Shown piece after piece: positions 49,201-57,515 of a stretch of 64,000 nucleotides of DNA. The first letter of the stretch is position 1. The number at the start of each line of letters is the position of its first letter. Where the stretch lies: the NCBI GenBank assembly GCA_946811185.2, contig OX328107.1, positions 44,506,360 through 44,570,359 of the forward strand. The letters run 5' to 3'. The position numbers were made by a program, and so were the translations under genes. The notes beneath the pieces are model-generated. The model saw only the letters and a list, made by a program, of their open reading frames with translations. It was not told where the DNA came from and made no database searches. The stretch comes from Hippopus hippopus. Its lineage: Eukaryota > Mollusca > Bivalvia > Cardiida > Cardiidae.

Positions 49201-52200
49201 GCATTCCAATGTGGCTCAAGTGGTTCAATTTTTCTTTGATAGGATAGAAAACATTGTGGGTGGAAAAAAGAGAAAATGCTTGTTACGAGCATTTTCCTCT
49301 TTTCCCGCAATGTTTTCAAAAGGCTTCTTTTCAAGGGGCTTTAAAGTCGGCATTGTGCAGTATAGGGGTCAACTTTGACCCTGTCCAAATAGAAATCATT
49401 TGCAGACTGCTATTTACAGGTATGTAGCCAGGGTGAAGTTTTGAAGCCCTAGCTTTAACATCAACTTTTCCAAGTTAGCCTTTTCCACAAGACAAGAGGG
49501 CCATGATGGCCCTGAAGTCACTCACCTGAGTCTTTTGACCAAACATGACCCATTTTCTATCTCTTTTGAGATATTATGACAAACATTCTACCAAGATTTT
49601 CATGAGTATTTGACAAACTAGAGGCGCTTGAGCGCCTGTATCGCTCCACAGGCCTGATATTTCTATAATGGCGAAAGGAAGTTTTTAACAATTATCATTC
49701 AATCCTGCATTTTAGCTCACTGAAGAAACAATTTGGTAGACAACCACCATAGGAACTTACCTGCAAAACAACAATGAAATCCAATGAATAGTTTTAGAGA
49801 AGAAATTTTTCAAAGATTTTACTTTATACCATAAAAGGAAAATGAGTCTCCCATAAAAGCCATGTTTTTTGACAGATCTTTTTTTTTTTTAAGGAATTCT
49901 GTAAACCTGTATCTAAGGAACATTCCTGCAAAATAATAATGCTATAATAATGCTATCCAAATAGCGGTTTGGGAGGAGAAGATTTTTAAAGGTTTTTTAC
50001 TTTGGTTGCCATGGCAACCAGAATTCTTCATGGAACACAATTTTTTGAAGGAATTTGAAAGAGGACCACCAAAGGAACATTCCTGTGAAATTTGGTAAAA
50101 ATCCAGTCAATAGTTTCTGAGGAGAAGTTTTTTAAAGAAAAAGTTTACGGACGCACGCACGGACGAACGGACGGATGCACGCACGCACGACGGACACAAC
50201 GCCATGACAATAGCTCTCTGGCCTTCGGCCAGTGGAGCTAAAAAAGGCTTTTTGAAGATTCCACTCAGTGATCTAGTTATTGACCCAAAATAATCCACTT
50301 GCAAACTGGTCCAAGAAATCATCAAGACAAACATTCTGACCAAATTTCATGAGCATAGGATTGAAAATGTGGCCTCTAGAGTGTATACAAGGTTTTTCTA
50401 AGATTTGACCTAGTGACCTAGATTTTGACCTGACATGACCCTTTTGCAAAGTCATCCAAGATATAATCAAGACAAATATTCTGACCAACTTTCAAGAGTT
50501 TTGAACTGAAAATGTGGCCTCTAGATCCTACACAAGGTTTTTCTAAGATATAACCTGGTGACCTATTTTTGTACTCGTCTGAGATATCACAAAGGCAAAT
50601 ATTCTGACTAATATTCAAGAATTTTGGACTGAAAATGTGGCCTCTAAAGCGTACACAAAGTTTTTCTAAGATTTGACCTAATGACCTAGTTTTTGACCCG
50701 ACATGACCCATTACCGAACTCGTCCGAGATATCATCGAGACAAATATTCTGACCAAGTTTCATGAGTATAGGACTGAAAGTGTGGCCTCTAGAGCGTACA
50801 CAAGGTAAAAGTTGACAATGCACGACGGACGCCTGATACAGCATGATCACAAAAGCTCAACTTGAGCACTTTGTGCTCAGGTGAGCAAAAAATGATGTGA
50901 GTAAATATGTGAATGCTTGCCACTGTCATTGCTTTAGCCACATGCTTCATCTTCGATACACCCCTGGCAATACTCCTGATTTTGTTGTTACTTATGGCAG
51001 GATATTTGTTCTTTAAGGGGTAAAAACCATTGTAGGAAAATGAGAAAGTACTGGTTTGTTTTTCGAAAGCCTTCATTCTCAGGGTTGTAAAAAACTCCAG
51101 ATTGTTTGATAAAGGGTTACCAGTCTTGAGGAAAACAACTTTTAAAAAAAATTGTGGAAAAAGGAGAAAATGCTGGTCACCAGCATTTTCTCGTATTTCC
51201 ACCATGTTTTCCCAAAATATCTTCAAAGACAAATCCCACCATTTTAGCCATATTTATTATGACTTCTGGAGATGTAATAAATTTGGAGATGTCCAGTATA
51301 TACATCATTCTGTCAAGAAATAAAAAGAAGTTACAAATGTCTCTTATGAATAATGTCAAAAAGTTGTGGGAAACAAAGAAACTGACCACTTCCTGTCCAA
51401 AAATGTTTTAAAATGGTGTCTCAGCAGGTGGATACAAAGTTAAGCCATAGAGTGCTGAATAAACCCAATGGAAACTTTCAACTTTCAGTCTAGAAAATAG
51501 ACCCAGATAATTGCAATTACAATCTATATCAAAGCACTAACGCACTGAAGGCAGCGGATTTCTTTTCTGGCTCCAAATACATGCTACTAATTGGTGTGTT
51601 TTATGGTTTTTTTCCTAGTAAAATCAAAACGGAAAGTTCTCCCGAGAACTCTTACCCTTGAGATTAGGGTACGAGTTCACCAGGGTCTGAGTTCTCCAGC
51701 AATGAGGTATGTTGTTGTATAAATGTGCCACATGGTGGACAGGTGTCTTGTTTTATTTAAGCCGAAAATCTTTTGTTACCTTAAATTAGAAAGACAACTG
51801 AAACATGATGTTTTTATTTTTTTCAGAAAACATACAGTATCAAGTTGAACTACTTTGTTTGAATATCACTGGCAGAACTATTTTATTAGAGTATGAAACT
51901 AGTTTTGTTTACATGGGTATCCAGGTAAAACCTGCCGGAAGCAAAAATCTGACCTAGATAAAGATAGTAGGCTTCAAAAATCAGTATATACATGCACATG
52001 TGATGTGGGAACTATGATTGTGGGGTAAAAAAATTGCTCTTGTTCAGAATATTTCAGCTATGACAGTGTAGAGCAAAGGTCAGGCCATAAAGGCAACTGT
52101 TGTAAAAAGCTAAATATTCAAAAGGCAAAAGTTTTATAATGAAACAAATCACCTGATATAACTCCTGATGTTCCCTTAGCACCCTGAAAAGGCAAAGTGT

Positions 52201-55200
52201 GATTTAGCCTATAAAAAGCAAACAAGCCATGCTCTGTGAAAGGGGGGCTTAATGCATCTGCTAAAAGTATTGACCCTGGTCAGGCTCTGCAGTCCGTGCA
52301 GGCTGACCTGGTTCGACACTTTTTGCAACTCGTCAATTTTCTGCATGTCAAAGGACCAGTGTTCATTACGATTCAATTAGTTGTTATACAAAACGGTTTT
52401 TATGGATCCATAATTATGTGATTACTTGCTAGGTATAATGGATCACGGAGATGTATTAAGCCCCCTTTTCACAGAGCATGTCTCAAACATATTTGGTATG
52501 AGTCAAAAAAAGACAATAACAAAACCTAATATTTTGTGTTTAACCTTTATACCAAACGATCCCAAATTTTAACAACCCTGTGGGGTACACCTTTTAAAAA
52601 CATTATGGAAAAAAGTAGAAAATCCTGGAAATCAACATTTTTTCCTTTTCCCAAAAAGTTTTCTAACCAATCGAAAAACTTTACCTTGTTTTTATTCATT
52701 CTTAATTCATGGTCTGCAGATGTTTTTAATTTGGAAGAGTCTAAAATTTATCGTTTATGAATGGGTTAAAAATGTTTCTGACATCTAATAATCTATGTCA
52801 GATGGTATGTACCTCAAAAGCAGCCAAGCCCAGGTAGCACAATTAGTGGCATACAGTACTTTAGGACAGGGGATCGCTGGTTCTATTCCCCAGCTTTGCC
52901 AATTTCATTCTGAGGATTGATGATAGTCTTTGCTACAGGATCCAATTTTTCTTTCACTGCAGATCAACGTTTCCACAATAATTATGTGGGAAAGCAGCCA
53001 AAGGCTTGGGAAGTCCACGCAGGCTAATCCGAGTTGGCACTTTACGACTACATTAGATTTTGTTGTACAGTAGACTTGCATCAAACAGAAAATCGTATTA
53101 GAACAGAAAGTGTCGTCTCGGATTAGCCTACGCAGACTGCGCAGGCTGATCTGAGACGACACTTTATGCAAATGTCCGAATGCCCCTTTTCGCATATTGT
53201 AGACCTTATGTCATTGGTACAAAACATGATAAAGAATAATTAACATAAAGAAACTGCAGGAAAGTATGGATAGGTGCACTGACTGCAAGTTCAATATAAC
53301 TGAAATAATGTTAAACACAGCGATAAACATCATACAACCAATCAGCGTATCTCATTTACCACTGCATCGTGGATGTAGAATTGCGGATGGAGATGCAAAA
53401 ACAATCAAGCACACGGCAATTTCCGTAGGGCTATGTTTTTGAGATTCCATAAAAAAAGATGCGAGTCTAACTTATGGAAGGCCAATTACATGAATGAAAT
53501 AAATTATACATATGAATACAAATATAGTAATCCTTTTCTGCATAAACAGGCCACAGGTAATGTTGCAATGAGAAAATCCTTTGATGGCTATATAAAATAT
53601 TTTTGGGAGTTCAGATGAAATATCAACTAGTTCTTGGCTTTATTCGGCTGAATGTAAAGCGTCTGGAAACCGAAAGCTGTGTGATTGCTCCGCAACTACA
53701 TTGATCATCATGTCAGAAACCCCAGAAACTCTTTTTTTTTTACATCATTATCAGTACTTCAAAAGCAAACCTATGCCAGATCATAGGTACAAAGGAATGA
53801 TAGAACAAAACTATTAACTCTTTACCACACAACAAATTATAGACAGGGCCAAATTGAAAGCATTTTGCAGATGGCAAATTAAACATGACTCACAATCTGA
53901 AATATGGTTTGGAAGGGGACAGAACATTGTTCGAAAAGGAGAAAATGCTGGTTACCAGCATTTTCTCCTGTTCCCACAATGTTTTCAAAAGGCTTCTTTC
54001 TCTGGGTTGTTAAAACTCTGTATTGTGTAGTAAACAGTAAACTTACATCTTGTTGGTTGTAGATTCGCCCTCGGTCTGTGTAGGATGTTTGTCCTGCTGA
54101 AAGATCTGCAAAGTACATAAGGTTGTCAACATTTGTCCCTCCAACTTAGCTTATTCCTTTACCTCATAATCCCAAGTTTAACTGACCTTGGGGAGACAGT
54201 TTTTGAGAATATTGTGGAAACAGGTGAAACCAGTATTTTCTTGTTTTTTCACAATGCTTTCTACCCTTTCAAAGAAAAATTACATTATTTGAGCCACATT
54301 TAATTAGTTGTCTGCAAACATCCTCAATTTGAACCAGTCTAAAACTTTGCTGTGTGGAAAAGAATTCAAATCTTTACCAGATTACAAAATTTTAAACTGG
54401 TTCATATTGAGAGCATTAATTATATATTTGAAGAGAAAAAAATTCATTGTGCCTCAAATGATGGGAAGTGAATTGGACAGAAATAACCCTTTACCAAACA
54501 ATCCCGACTTTTAACAACCCTGAGAAAGAAGCCTTTTGAAAATATTGTGGGAAAAGGAGAAAATGCTGTTTACCAGCATTTTCTTCTTTTCCCACAATGT
54601 TTTCTACCCTATCAAAGACAACTTCTATAATTTTAGCTTCTTTTAATTTAGCATCTGCATTTGCTTTGGGTTTGGACTGGTCTAAAATATTGTCGTGTGG
54701 TAAAGGGTTAAAAAACTGTTGGGAAAGGAGAAAATGCCATTTACCTGCATTTTCTCACAGTGTTTTTAACAGGCCTCTCCTGAAGTGTTGCTAAAACTCT
54801 GGATTGTGTTTAACCCTTTACCAAACAATCCCTGGTTTTTACAATCCTGAGATAGAAGCCTTTTTGAAAACATTGTGGGAAAAGGTGAAAATGCTGGTAA
54901 CCAGCATTTTCTCCTTTTCCCACAATGTTTCTATCCTGCTGGAAACAAATTTCAATTATTATGTTTATTTTGTTGTCTGCAAGTGCTTTCAATTTGGACT
55001 AGTCTAAAATTTTGTTGTTTGGAAAAGAGTTAAGAAATAATCTTCTTTCTATCGTGGTTTATCGTTCTATAAACCACAGTTGTGAGTTATGAGGCACAAT
55101 AAATAATCCATGAGGGCGATAGCCCGAGTGGTTTATTCATTGCGCCTCATAACTCACAACGTGGTTTATTGAACGATAAACCACGATAGAAAGAAGATCA

Positions 55201-56367
55201 TTTCGATTCTAACATGACCAATTCTCAATGAAAGGAAAACAAGTTCATACTTAGGGTAAAAACGCGGATGCAGATTATATTCGATTGAATAACTTACTTA
55301 CTTTATATAGAATGACGTCACTCTGTTTAGAATGACGCAGATTTTACCATGCTTTCGTTGCACTGTGTTTATAGAGCCAAATTCATGTGTCATGTTAGAA
55401 TATAGAGTAAACCTCATCAACAGATTGCAAAGTTTCAGACTTGCCCAAATTTAACTCTTTACCAAATAACAAAATTATAGACTTGTCCAAATTGAAAGCA
55501 TTTACAGATGACAAAATAAATATGACTAAACAATTGAAATTGGTTTGGGAAGAGTAGAAAAAAGTGTTATAATAGGAGAAAATGCTGGTTACCAGCATTT
55601 TCTCCTTTTCCCGAAATGTTTTCGAAAGGCTTCTTTCTCGGGGTCATTAAAAGTCGGGACTGTGTGGTAGAAAGTTAAAGTGTGTGCAGGCGACCAATTA
55701 GCACCTTGTCACTGAAGCAGCACAATCAGAGAACAGAAATGATTTTCAAACAAAGCTCACCTGTGACCTTGACCTTTGACCCATGTGGCTCAAAAACAAC
55801 AGGGCACCTTCTTGAGCAACACTTGTATAAAGTTTCAGGGTCCTAGGTGAAACTGCTTTTGAGCACAAACGAAAAAGTGTACTGATGGACAAATTGACCT
55901 AAATCTAATTTCACCATTGTTTTCAGTAATAAATATAACAATAATAATAATAATAATAGAAGAGGGAAGCAGAAGAGGCGCAAGGTGCACATGCCTCTGC
56001 ATCATTCCAGCACAATCAAGATCTATGAATTCATAGGAACAAGAAATAGATATATCTTTAAAATAGATAGGCGGCGTAAATTTGCCCAAAAATAAGCATG
56101 GGCCCTTAAAATAAACATGTCTACACTTTTTACCAATCACAAATTTCTATTTATTCATGTTCTATCAGTACCAAGAAGTAGGTAATGAGCCAGCACATTC
56201 AGCTACGCCGAATAAGGGCGTGCTACACCCCTGGTATTCTCGCCAACTTCGGACCTCCTTTATGTTTTCTCGGCCACACATTTATATGCATTCAACAACG
56301 CCCTGGATCCAAGATCTACAAAACAAAACAAAAATCCAACTGTACCTCTCCTGGCCCAATTCGACAT
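34191..56367 (-). CDS. Unrecognised small tail-anchored protein with alternative C-terminal anchors
   Basis: Exons on the minus strand at 56346-56367, 54047-54105, 52153-52183, 49010-49111, 48208-48266 and 43544-43633 join in consistent phase, then splice to either 38496-38603 or 34191-34292. The product is 154 or 156 residues. It starts MSNWARRD, then has a polar region (TSYTDRGRIYNQQD), an acidic patch (SDDEE), a short predicted coiled coil (TLLKEELRRLRERNQRH, about residues 48-64), a Ser/Thr/Gln-rich linker and a hydrophobic C-terminal segment. There is no signal peptide, so the layout suggests a cytosol-facing tail-anchored membrane protein of ER, mitochondria or vesicles. I recognise no family. 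The first exon is the least certain; phase, a promoter-like upstream sequence and its position support it. Confidence 0.68.
34325..35452 (+). repeat. TTAA-MITE split by Helentron-like H2
   Basis: 34325-34378 (TTAACCCTTTACCAAGCAAT) and 35271-35452 (GAAAACATTGTAAG core onward); insert 34379-35270. Confidence 0.65.
34379..35270 (-). mobile_element. Helentron-like element H2, second nested copy
   Basis: CAAGAGAGCCATGATGGCCC at one end, GGCCTTCGGCCAGTGGAGCT at the other, with the GACGGACGCACG stretch beside it. Tandem units match 14099-15171. It splits a TTAA-MITE (34325-34378 and 35271-35452). Confidence 0.66.
35500..35942 (+). repeat. Two TTAA-MITE copies
   Basis: 35500-35732 with intact core, 35770-35942 with one core arm deleted. 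Confidence 0.65.
36123..36735 (+). repeat. TTAA-MITE chain
   Basis: 36123-36350 full copy, 36347-36437 fragment of an inverted copy (GAAAGCATTTGCAGATGAC), 36437-36665 full copy, then a core half to 36735. Confidence 0.7.
36848..37954. mobile_element. TA-flanked TIR element, 1107 bp, non-autonomous
   Basis: Termini are GGGTCAATCCGGGTAAATAC and its near-exact inverse (about 22 of 24 bp), with TA on both sides (36846-36847, 37955-37956). The motif TACGGACAC or GTGTCCGTA recurs several times inside, and ATCCGGGTAAATACGG occurs again near 37045. No transposase frame was found. Confidence 0.72.
38048..38277 (+). repeat. TTAA-MITE
   Basis: GTTAACCCATTACCACACAA to CATTTGGTAATGAGTCAA; core hairpin perfect across about 30 bp per arm. 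Confidence 0.82.
38496..38603 (-). CDS. Alternative terminal exon B, membrane anchor and stop
   Basis: Acceptor AATTTCAG. It encodes ENPAGSIGTCLK, then about 20 mostly hydrophobic residues (LFLCMVFLLLVISIVLLSLF), ending SAL and TAA. It is the proximal last exon, about 4.9 kb from exon 43544. It shares the ENxxxSIxxCLK entry with the distal exon at 34191-34292, so the two look like an old exon duplication. Confidence 0.68.
   Translation of the reverse strand, partial: ENPAGSIGTCLKLFLCMVFLLLVISIVLLSLFSAL
38819..38858 (+). repeat. Left TIR of Tc1 element
   Basis: Forty bases, exact reverse complement of 40166-40205. The identity stops abruptly after GTGTTTAAGTGCA. Confidence 0.95.
38871..39896 (-). 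CDS. Tc1/mariner transposase, 341 aa
   Basis: Cut-and-paste transposase of the IS630-Tc1-mariner superfamily, acting on the flanking TIRs. The start is taken at MPRIPQNLRERAIGML, because the upstream Met 14 codons earlier precedes a hydrophobic stretch unlike the family. The N-terminal part has paired-like helix-turn-helix segments and a GRPR minor-groove motif (SGRPR, about residue 57). The catalytic triad is visible: LFSDESRF, QHDNATSHT and DLNPIEHLWD. I count 35 residues between the second D and the E, so it reads DD35E rather than the usual Tc1 DD34E. There are no internal stops or frameshifts, and the length matches active family members. It ends GGHTRY TAA. Confidence 0.95.
   Translation of the reverse strand: MPRIPQNLRERAIGMLNAGMMMNAVAMNIGCSTRAIRPLRQRFQATGRTEDRPRSGRPRVMMRGQDGYIRNTHLRNRFQTATATAANTPGTHYNRISAQTVRNRLHEGGLRARHPYVGCVLTRRHHVNRVNWARTHQRWLRQQWNSVLFSDESRFSIHRGDGRVRVYRRRNERYADCCVLERDRYGGGGSVLVWAGIAHGFRTNLVIIEGNLNAQRYRDEILARHVIPLFQNNANITLFQHDNATSHTARDNVNFFRANNIAFINDWPAKSPDLNPIEHLWDNLDQRVRRRPISPSNVIQLRQALIQEWNNIPQAEINTLIRSMHQRCQAVLHAEGGHTRY
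40166..40205 (-). repeat. Right TIR of Tc1 element
   Basis: Exact inverse of 38819-38858; followed by the TA target duplication. Confidence 0.95.
40475..40625 (-). repeat. Uninterrupted relative of the Tc1 target repeat
   Basis: GATTTATATTGCTTTCAACA and ATGGCCACACATATTCATAT run straight across the site where Tc1 sits in its relative. Confidence 0.66.
40826..40940. repeat. Imperfect palindrome with about 50-bp arms
   Basis: GAATTAATAATTGTC and AAAAATATCTAAT on the left answer GACAATTATCAATTC and ATTAGATATTTTC on the right; the loop is AAGCCTACGCGA. Confidence 0.7.
41030..42257. mobile_element. Long-TIR foldback element, copy 2, with SINE inside
   Basis: Same family as 15443-16460. It begins CAGGCCTTTGAAGCTC and ends GAGTTTCAGAGGCCTATG. 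The flanks GTTTTTGCA (41021-41029) and GTTTCTGCA (42258-42266) match 8 of 9 and may be a 9-bp target duplication, which with long TIRs would fit a Mutator-like (MULE) origin. A tRNA-headed SINE interrupts the right arm at about 41786-41989. Confidence 0.7.
41786..41989 (+). mobile_element. tRNA-headed SINE inside foldback copy 2
   Basis: GGGGGTAGAGCGTCTGCCTC (box A) and GAGTTCGATACCCGGG (box B) give a clear tRNA-like head at about 41790-41858. The body continues to TTTAAACTAA and interrupts the foldback right arm between GAGCTATTGCTTG and GAGCCGTTTGG. Confidence 0.72.
42385..42905 (-). repeat. Two TTAA-MITE copies
   Basis: 42385-42613 is a reference-quality copy, 229 bp from TTAA to TTAA with a near-perfect hairpin. 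42680-42905 is worn (GCTGCTGCCCAGTATTTTCT at its centre). Confidence 0.82.
42971..43041. repeat. Short GATCAGACTGCA palindrome, best copy
   Basis: AGATCAGACTGCACA and TGTGTAGTCTGATCT are arms around TTC, flanked by GGTGGAGATGG and GATCCACACTGC. Related, more worn copies are near 12215, 22005, 24510, 27268, 29468, 30117, 36023, 60100 and 63905. Confidence 0.65.
43544..43633 (-). CDS. Tail-anchored gene, last constitutive exon
   Basis: Acceptor TTTTAACAG, donor GTAGGT. Exactly 30 codons: FSTKGPVYHHRVVTNTVP then STSMVQTESASE. Phase 0 in and out, so either terminal exon can follow in frame. A second GT four bases downstream would put the terminal exons out of frame. Confidence 0.72.
43679..46936 (-). 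mobile_element. Helentron-like element H3, expanded copy
   Basis: Inverse of 4381-6564: CAAGAGGGCCATGATGGCCC at one end, GTGCTCAGGTGAGCT at the other. It carries about 14 units of the 146-bp array (43730-45780) and about five of the 165-bp array (45805-46690). The difference in copy number from 4381-6564 shows array expansion or contraction within the same element type. Confidence 0.72.
46992..47252 (-). mobile_element. tRNA-headed SINE
   Basis: On the minus strand: box B-like GGATCGAGCCCCAG, central GGGAAAGCAGCCAGTGGCTT, and tail GTGCTAAACATCATACAATC ending in (ATCA)n. Same central segment as 47860-48165 and 52826. Confidence 0.66.
47246..47720 (-). repeat. TTAA-MITE cluster
   Basis: Core half at 47246-47345, full copy 47349-47578 (ACTCATTACCAAACGAC to GGTAATGGGTTAA), then two fragments sharing TTAA-type junctions. 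Confidence 0.7.
47860..48165 (-). mobile_element. tRNA-headed SINE, diverged
   Basis: GAGAAAGCAGCCAGTGGCTT and TGATATGACTGAAATAAT-like segments on the minus strand match 46992-47252. The head region is degraded. Confidence 0.5.
48208..48266 (-). CDS. Tail-anchored gene, Thr/Gln-rich exon
   Basis: Acceptor TATTTTAG, donor GTATGT. It encodes RTYNSIQPSQPLATTTNIQ. Phase 1 in, phase 0 out. Confidence 0.68.
48480..48775. repeat. Rearranged TTAA-MITE
   Basis: Several core halves are interleaved (AACATTGTGGAAAAGGAG near 48610, AACATTGTGGGTAAAGTAG near 48665), as if one copy inserted into another. Confidence 0.5.
49010..49111 (-). CDS. Tail-anchored gene, coiled-coil exon
   Basis: Acceptor CTGCTTGTAG, donor GTGGAC. 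It encodes SPHQSDDEETTLLKEELRRL then RERNQRHTPNIAT. Leu and charged residues are spaced as in a short amphipathic helix or coiled coil. Phase 1 in and out. A TTAA-MITE begins 43 nt upstream of the acceptor. Confidence 0.72.
49154..49375 (-). repeat. TTAA-MITE next to the coiled-coil exon
   Basis: TTAACCCTTTACCAGACAAC to GTGCAGTATAGGGGT. Its edge is 43 nt from the acceptor at 49111. Confidence 0.72.
49493..50886 (-). mobile_element. Helentron-like element H3, short copy split by H1
   Basis: Begins CAAGAGGGCCATGATGGCCC, ends TTTGTGCTCAGGTGAGC. About four and a half 145-bp units remain around the nested H1 insertion at 49618-50239. Confidence 0.65.
49618..50239 (-). mobile_element. Helentron-like element H1, copy 2, nested
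   Basis: Reverse-oriented relative of 732-1341, with the same hairpin termini (CTAG+GGCGCTTGAGCGCC at its 3' end, GGCCTTCGGCCAGTGGAGCT at its 5' end). It sits inside the tandem array of another element (49493-50886) between T-runs on its own strand, so it inserted later. Confidence 0.65.
50887..52152. other. Intron of the tail-anchored gene
   Basis: Apart from worn MITE pieces at 51000-51420 the sequence is unique; no further exon with matching phase was found. Confidence 0.4.
51000..51420. repeat. Two worn TTAA-MITE copies
   Basis: A half copy at 51000-51118 and 51115 to about 51310 with core GGAGAAAATGCTGGTCACCA. Confidence 0.5.
52153..52183 (-). CDS. Tail-anchored gene, 31-nt microexon
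   Basis: Acceptor CTTTTCAG, donor GTGATT. It encodes GAKGTSGVIS plus one base; the base joins the next exon to make Asp. Skipping it would shift the frame. Confidence 0.6.
52228..52480. mobile_element. MITE, CATGCTCTGTG family, best copy
   Basis: Terminal repeats of about 33 bp with 1-2 mismatches: CATGCTCTGTGAAAGGGGGG and, inverted, CATGCTCTGTGAAAAGGGGG. Internal CCGTGCAGGCTGACCTGG and ATGGATCCATAATTATGTGA. It lies 45 bp from the microexon of the tail-anchored gene. Confidence 0.75.
52540..52768 (+). repeat. TTAA-MITE
   Basis: TTAACCTTTATACCAAACGA to TCGTTTATGAATGGGTTAA; core imperfect (AATCCTGGAAATCAACATTT). Confidence 0.65.
52826..53345 (+). mobile_element. tRNA-headed SINE split by a MITE-like insert
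   Basis: The head and centre (GGTTCTATTCCCCAG, TGTGGGAAAGCAGCCAAAGG) end at about 53010. The tail (GATAGGTGCACTGACTGCAA, GATAAACATCATACAACCAA) resumes at about 53264. Between them is a palindrome-bearing insert with CGGATTAGCCTACGCAGACT and GAGACGACACTTTATGC. Confidence 0.58.
53814..55032. repeat. TTAA-MITE chain of five or more copies
   Basis: 53814-54036 (minus), 54147-54366, fragment to 54485, 54485-54714, fragment to 54812, 54808-55032. Several junctions share TTAA or its remnant. Exon 54047-54105 lies in the only gap. Confidence 0.75.
54047..54105 (-). CDS. Tail-anchored gene, exon 2
   Basis: Acceptor ACTTTGCAG, donor GTAAGT. It encodes LSAGQTSYTDRGRIYNQQD, entering in phase 1 and leaving in phase 0. 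TTAA-MITE copies sit about 10 nt past the donor and about 47 nt before the acceptor, so the exon is tightly boxed in by repeats. Confidence 0.7.
55040..55198. repeat. Foldback palindrome with about 70-bp arms
   Basis: ATCTTCTTTCTATCGTGGTT and its inverse form the ends; GTTGTGAGTTATGAGGC continues the arm. Each arm also contains its own small dyad (TGGTTTATCGTTC/TATAAACCA). Confidence 0.8.
55449..55678 (-). repeat. TTAA-MITE
   Basis: TTTAACTCTTTACCAAATAA to GTGGTAGAAAGTTAA with full core hairpin. Confidence 0.78.
55679..56345. other. Intron 1 of the tail-anchored gene
   Basis: Contains a TGACCTTGACCTTTGACCC segment typical of an invertebrate repeat and the AAT microsatellite. Confidence 0.4.
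55937..55958 (+). repeat. AAT microsatellite
   Basis: Seven AAT units. Confidence 0.8.
56346..56367 (-). CDS. Tail-anchored gene, candidate first coding exon
   Basis: It encodes MSNWARR plus one base (G), with donor GTACAG. The G joins AT of the next exon to give Asp. A GC-box-like and an E2F-like site lie 50-95 bp upstream of the ATG. With only seven codons this start is the weakest exon of the model. Confidence 0.45.
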
Positions 56368-57490
56368 TGTGATCTGATTATCTTCCAGTGTATAAGGCTT
56401 TGGCTGTCACTCAACAACGCCCCACCCAACTTGTGTCCTTTCATCAAACTTCCCGCCAAATGTCAAACTGCTCTTGTACTATCGTGGCATAAAAGTGTAT
56501 ATCTACCAAGTTCGTAAATCAGCACTGCCCCGCATCAGTATCACACACGGTAGGAAAAGGGGTTAACAAATCTACACGATTGAAAATAATACGAATCCAA
56601 TGATCGGCGAATGCTGTCTGGGAAGAAAAATCTAACTTGGTATTGGATTCATTCAGCATCAATTAGTGAAAGTCCCGGATGTGTTGTCTACAAGTACGGC
56701 TCAGTTGTGAAAGCTGTTTTTCTTGGAATCATGTTTAACACACAAGTACATGCTGACAAATATTTACTGGCCTCCATAATTTATTAATACATTTCATATT
56801 CAAGTTGCTCCTGCTCATCTAAGAATTTTTATTTGAAAAAAAAGTAGCTGCATGATATCCACAGGGTTTAAATGGCGAGAAAACTCGCTGCCTGCAAGTA
56901 TGAATTCATGAGCAAAATGAACAGATCAGCAAGCGGAAAGAACCCTTAAATATAAAGCAGATTTTATATGGCAAGAGAATTCGCCATCTGAAGCTGCATC
57001 TGAACTGCAAACAGACGATAAAGCAGACGCTTTTTTGCTATGAGTTTCCGAAATTATCTAGATCTAGTTATAGGTCTAAATCTGTGTAGGTCTTTATCAT
57101 TCCAGCAGCTCATTTCCTGGAATGTGCTCTCATATGATCCTGTGCCGTTTGTATAGACAACATCGATTTTTACTGAGAAATGGAGGTTCTCCACCGACTG
57201 AGTGTCTGCATAGATTGATTTTTTTGAAAGGATAACACCTGTGTCACAAAACGACAGAAATTGATTTCTGCATGTTCTTAACTTTATGTTTCTGTATCTT
57301 TTACTGTTGAGAGCAAGCTGATATGCAGGTCATCGTAAATATACTGTAGATCTAGATCGTTTTCCGACGGTTCAACTCGGAACCAGAGTCAGATTTCGCA
57401 ACTCTTGTATTTTAGATGTAAACATCATGAGATCAGTGAGGACGGTATTGGGATAGTTTCCAAATCGATAGACTGAGAGAACTTGAAGAA
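56368..57490. promoter_or_regulatory. Shared upstream region of two divergent genes
   Basis: The minus-strand tail-anchored gene and the plus-strand PTYEEAV gene appear to start 1.1 kb apart, back to back. On the minus-gene side are CGCCCCACCC (56418-56427, GC/KLF-like) and CTTCCCGCCAAA (56449-56460, E2F-like), 50-95 bp upstream of the ATG. No TATA box stands out. The interval is free of the repeats that fill its neighbours. Confidence 0.4.
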
Positions 57491-57515
57491 ATGGCTTCGG
57501 CACCACCGCCTCCAG
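57491..57515 (+). CDS. Unknown gene, exon 1
   Basis: ATG GCT TCG then Ala-Pro-rich codons and one base, followed by donor GTATGT. A TTAA-MITE begins about 20 nt into the intron. Confidence 0.6.
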
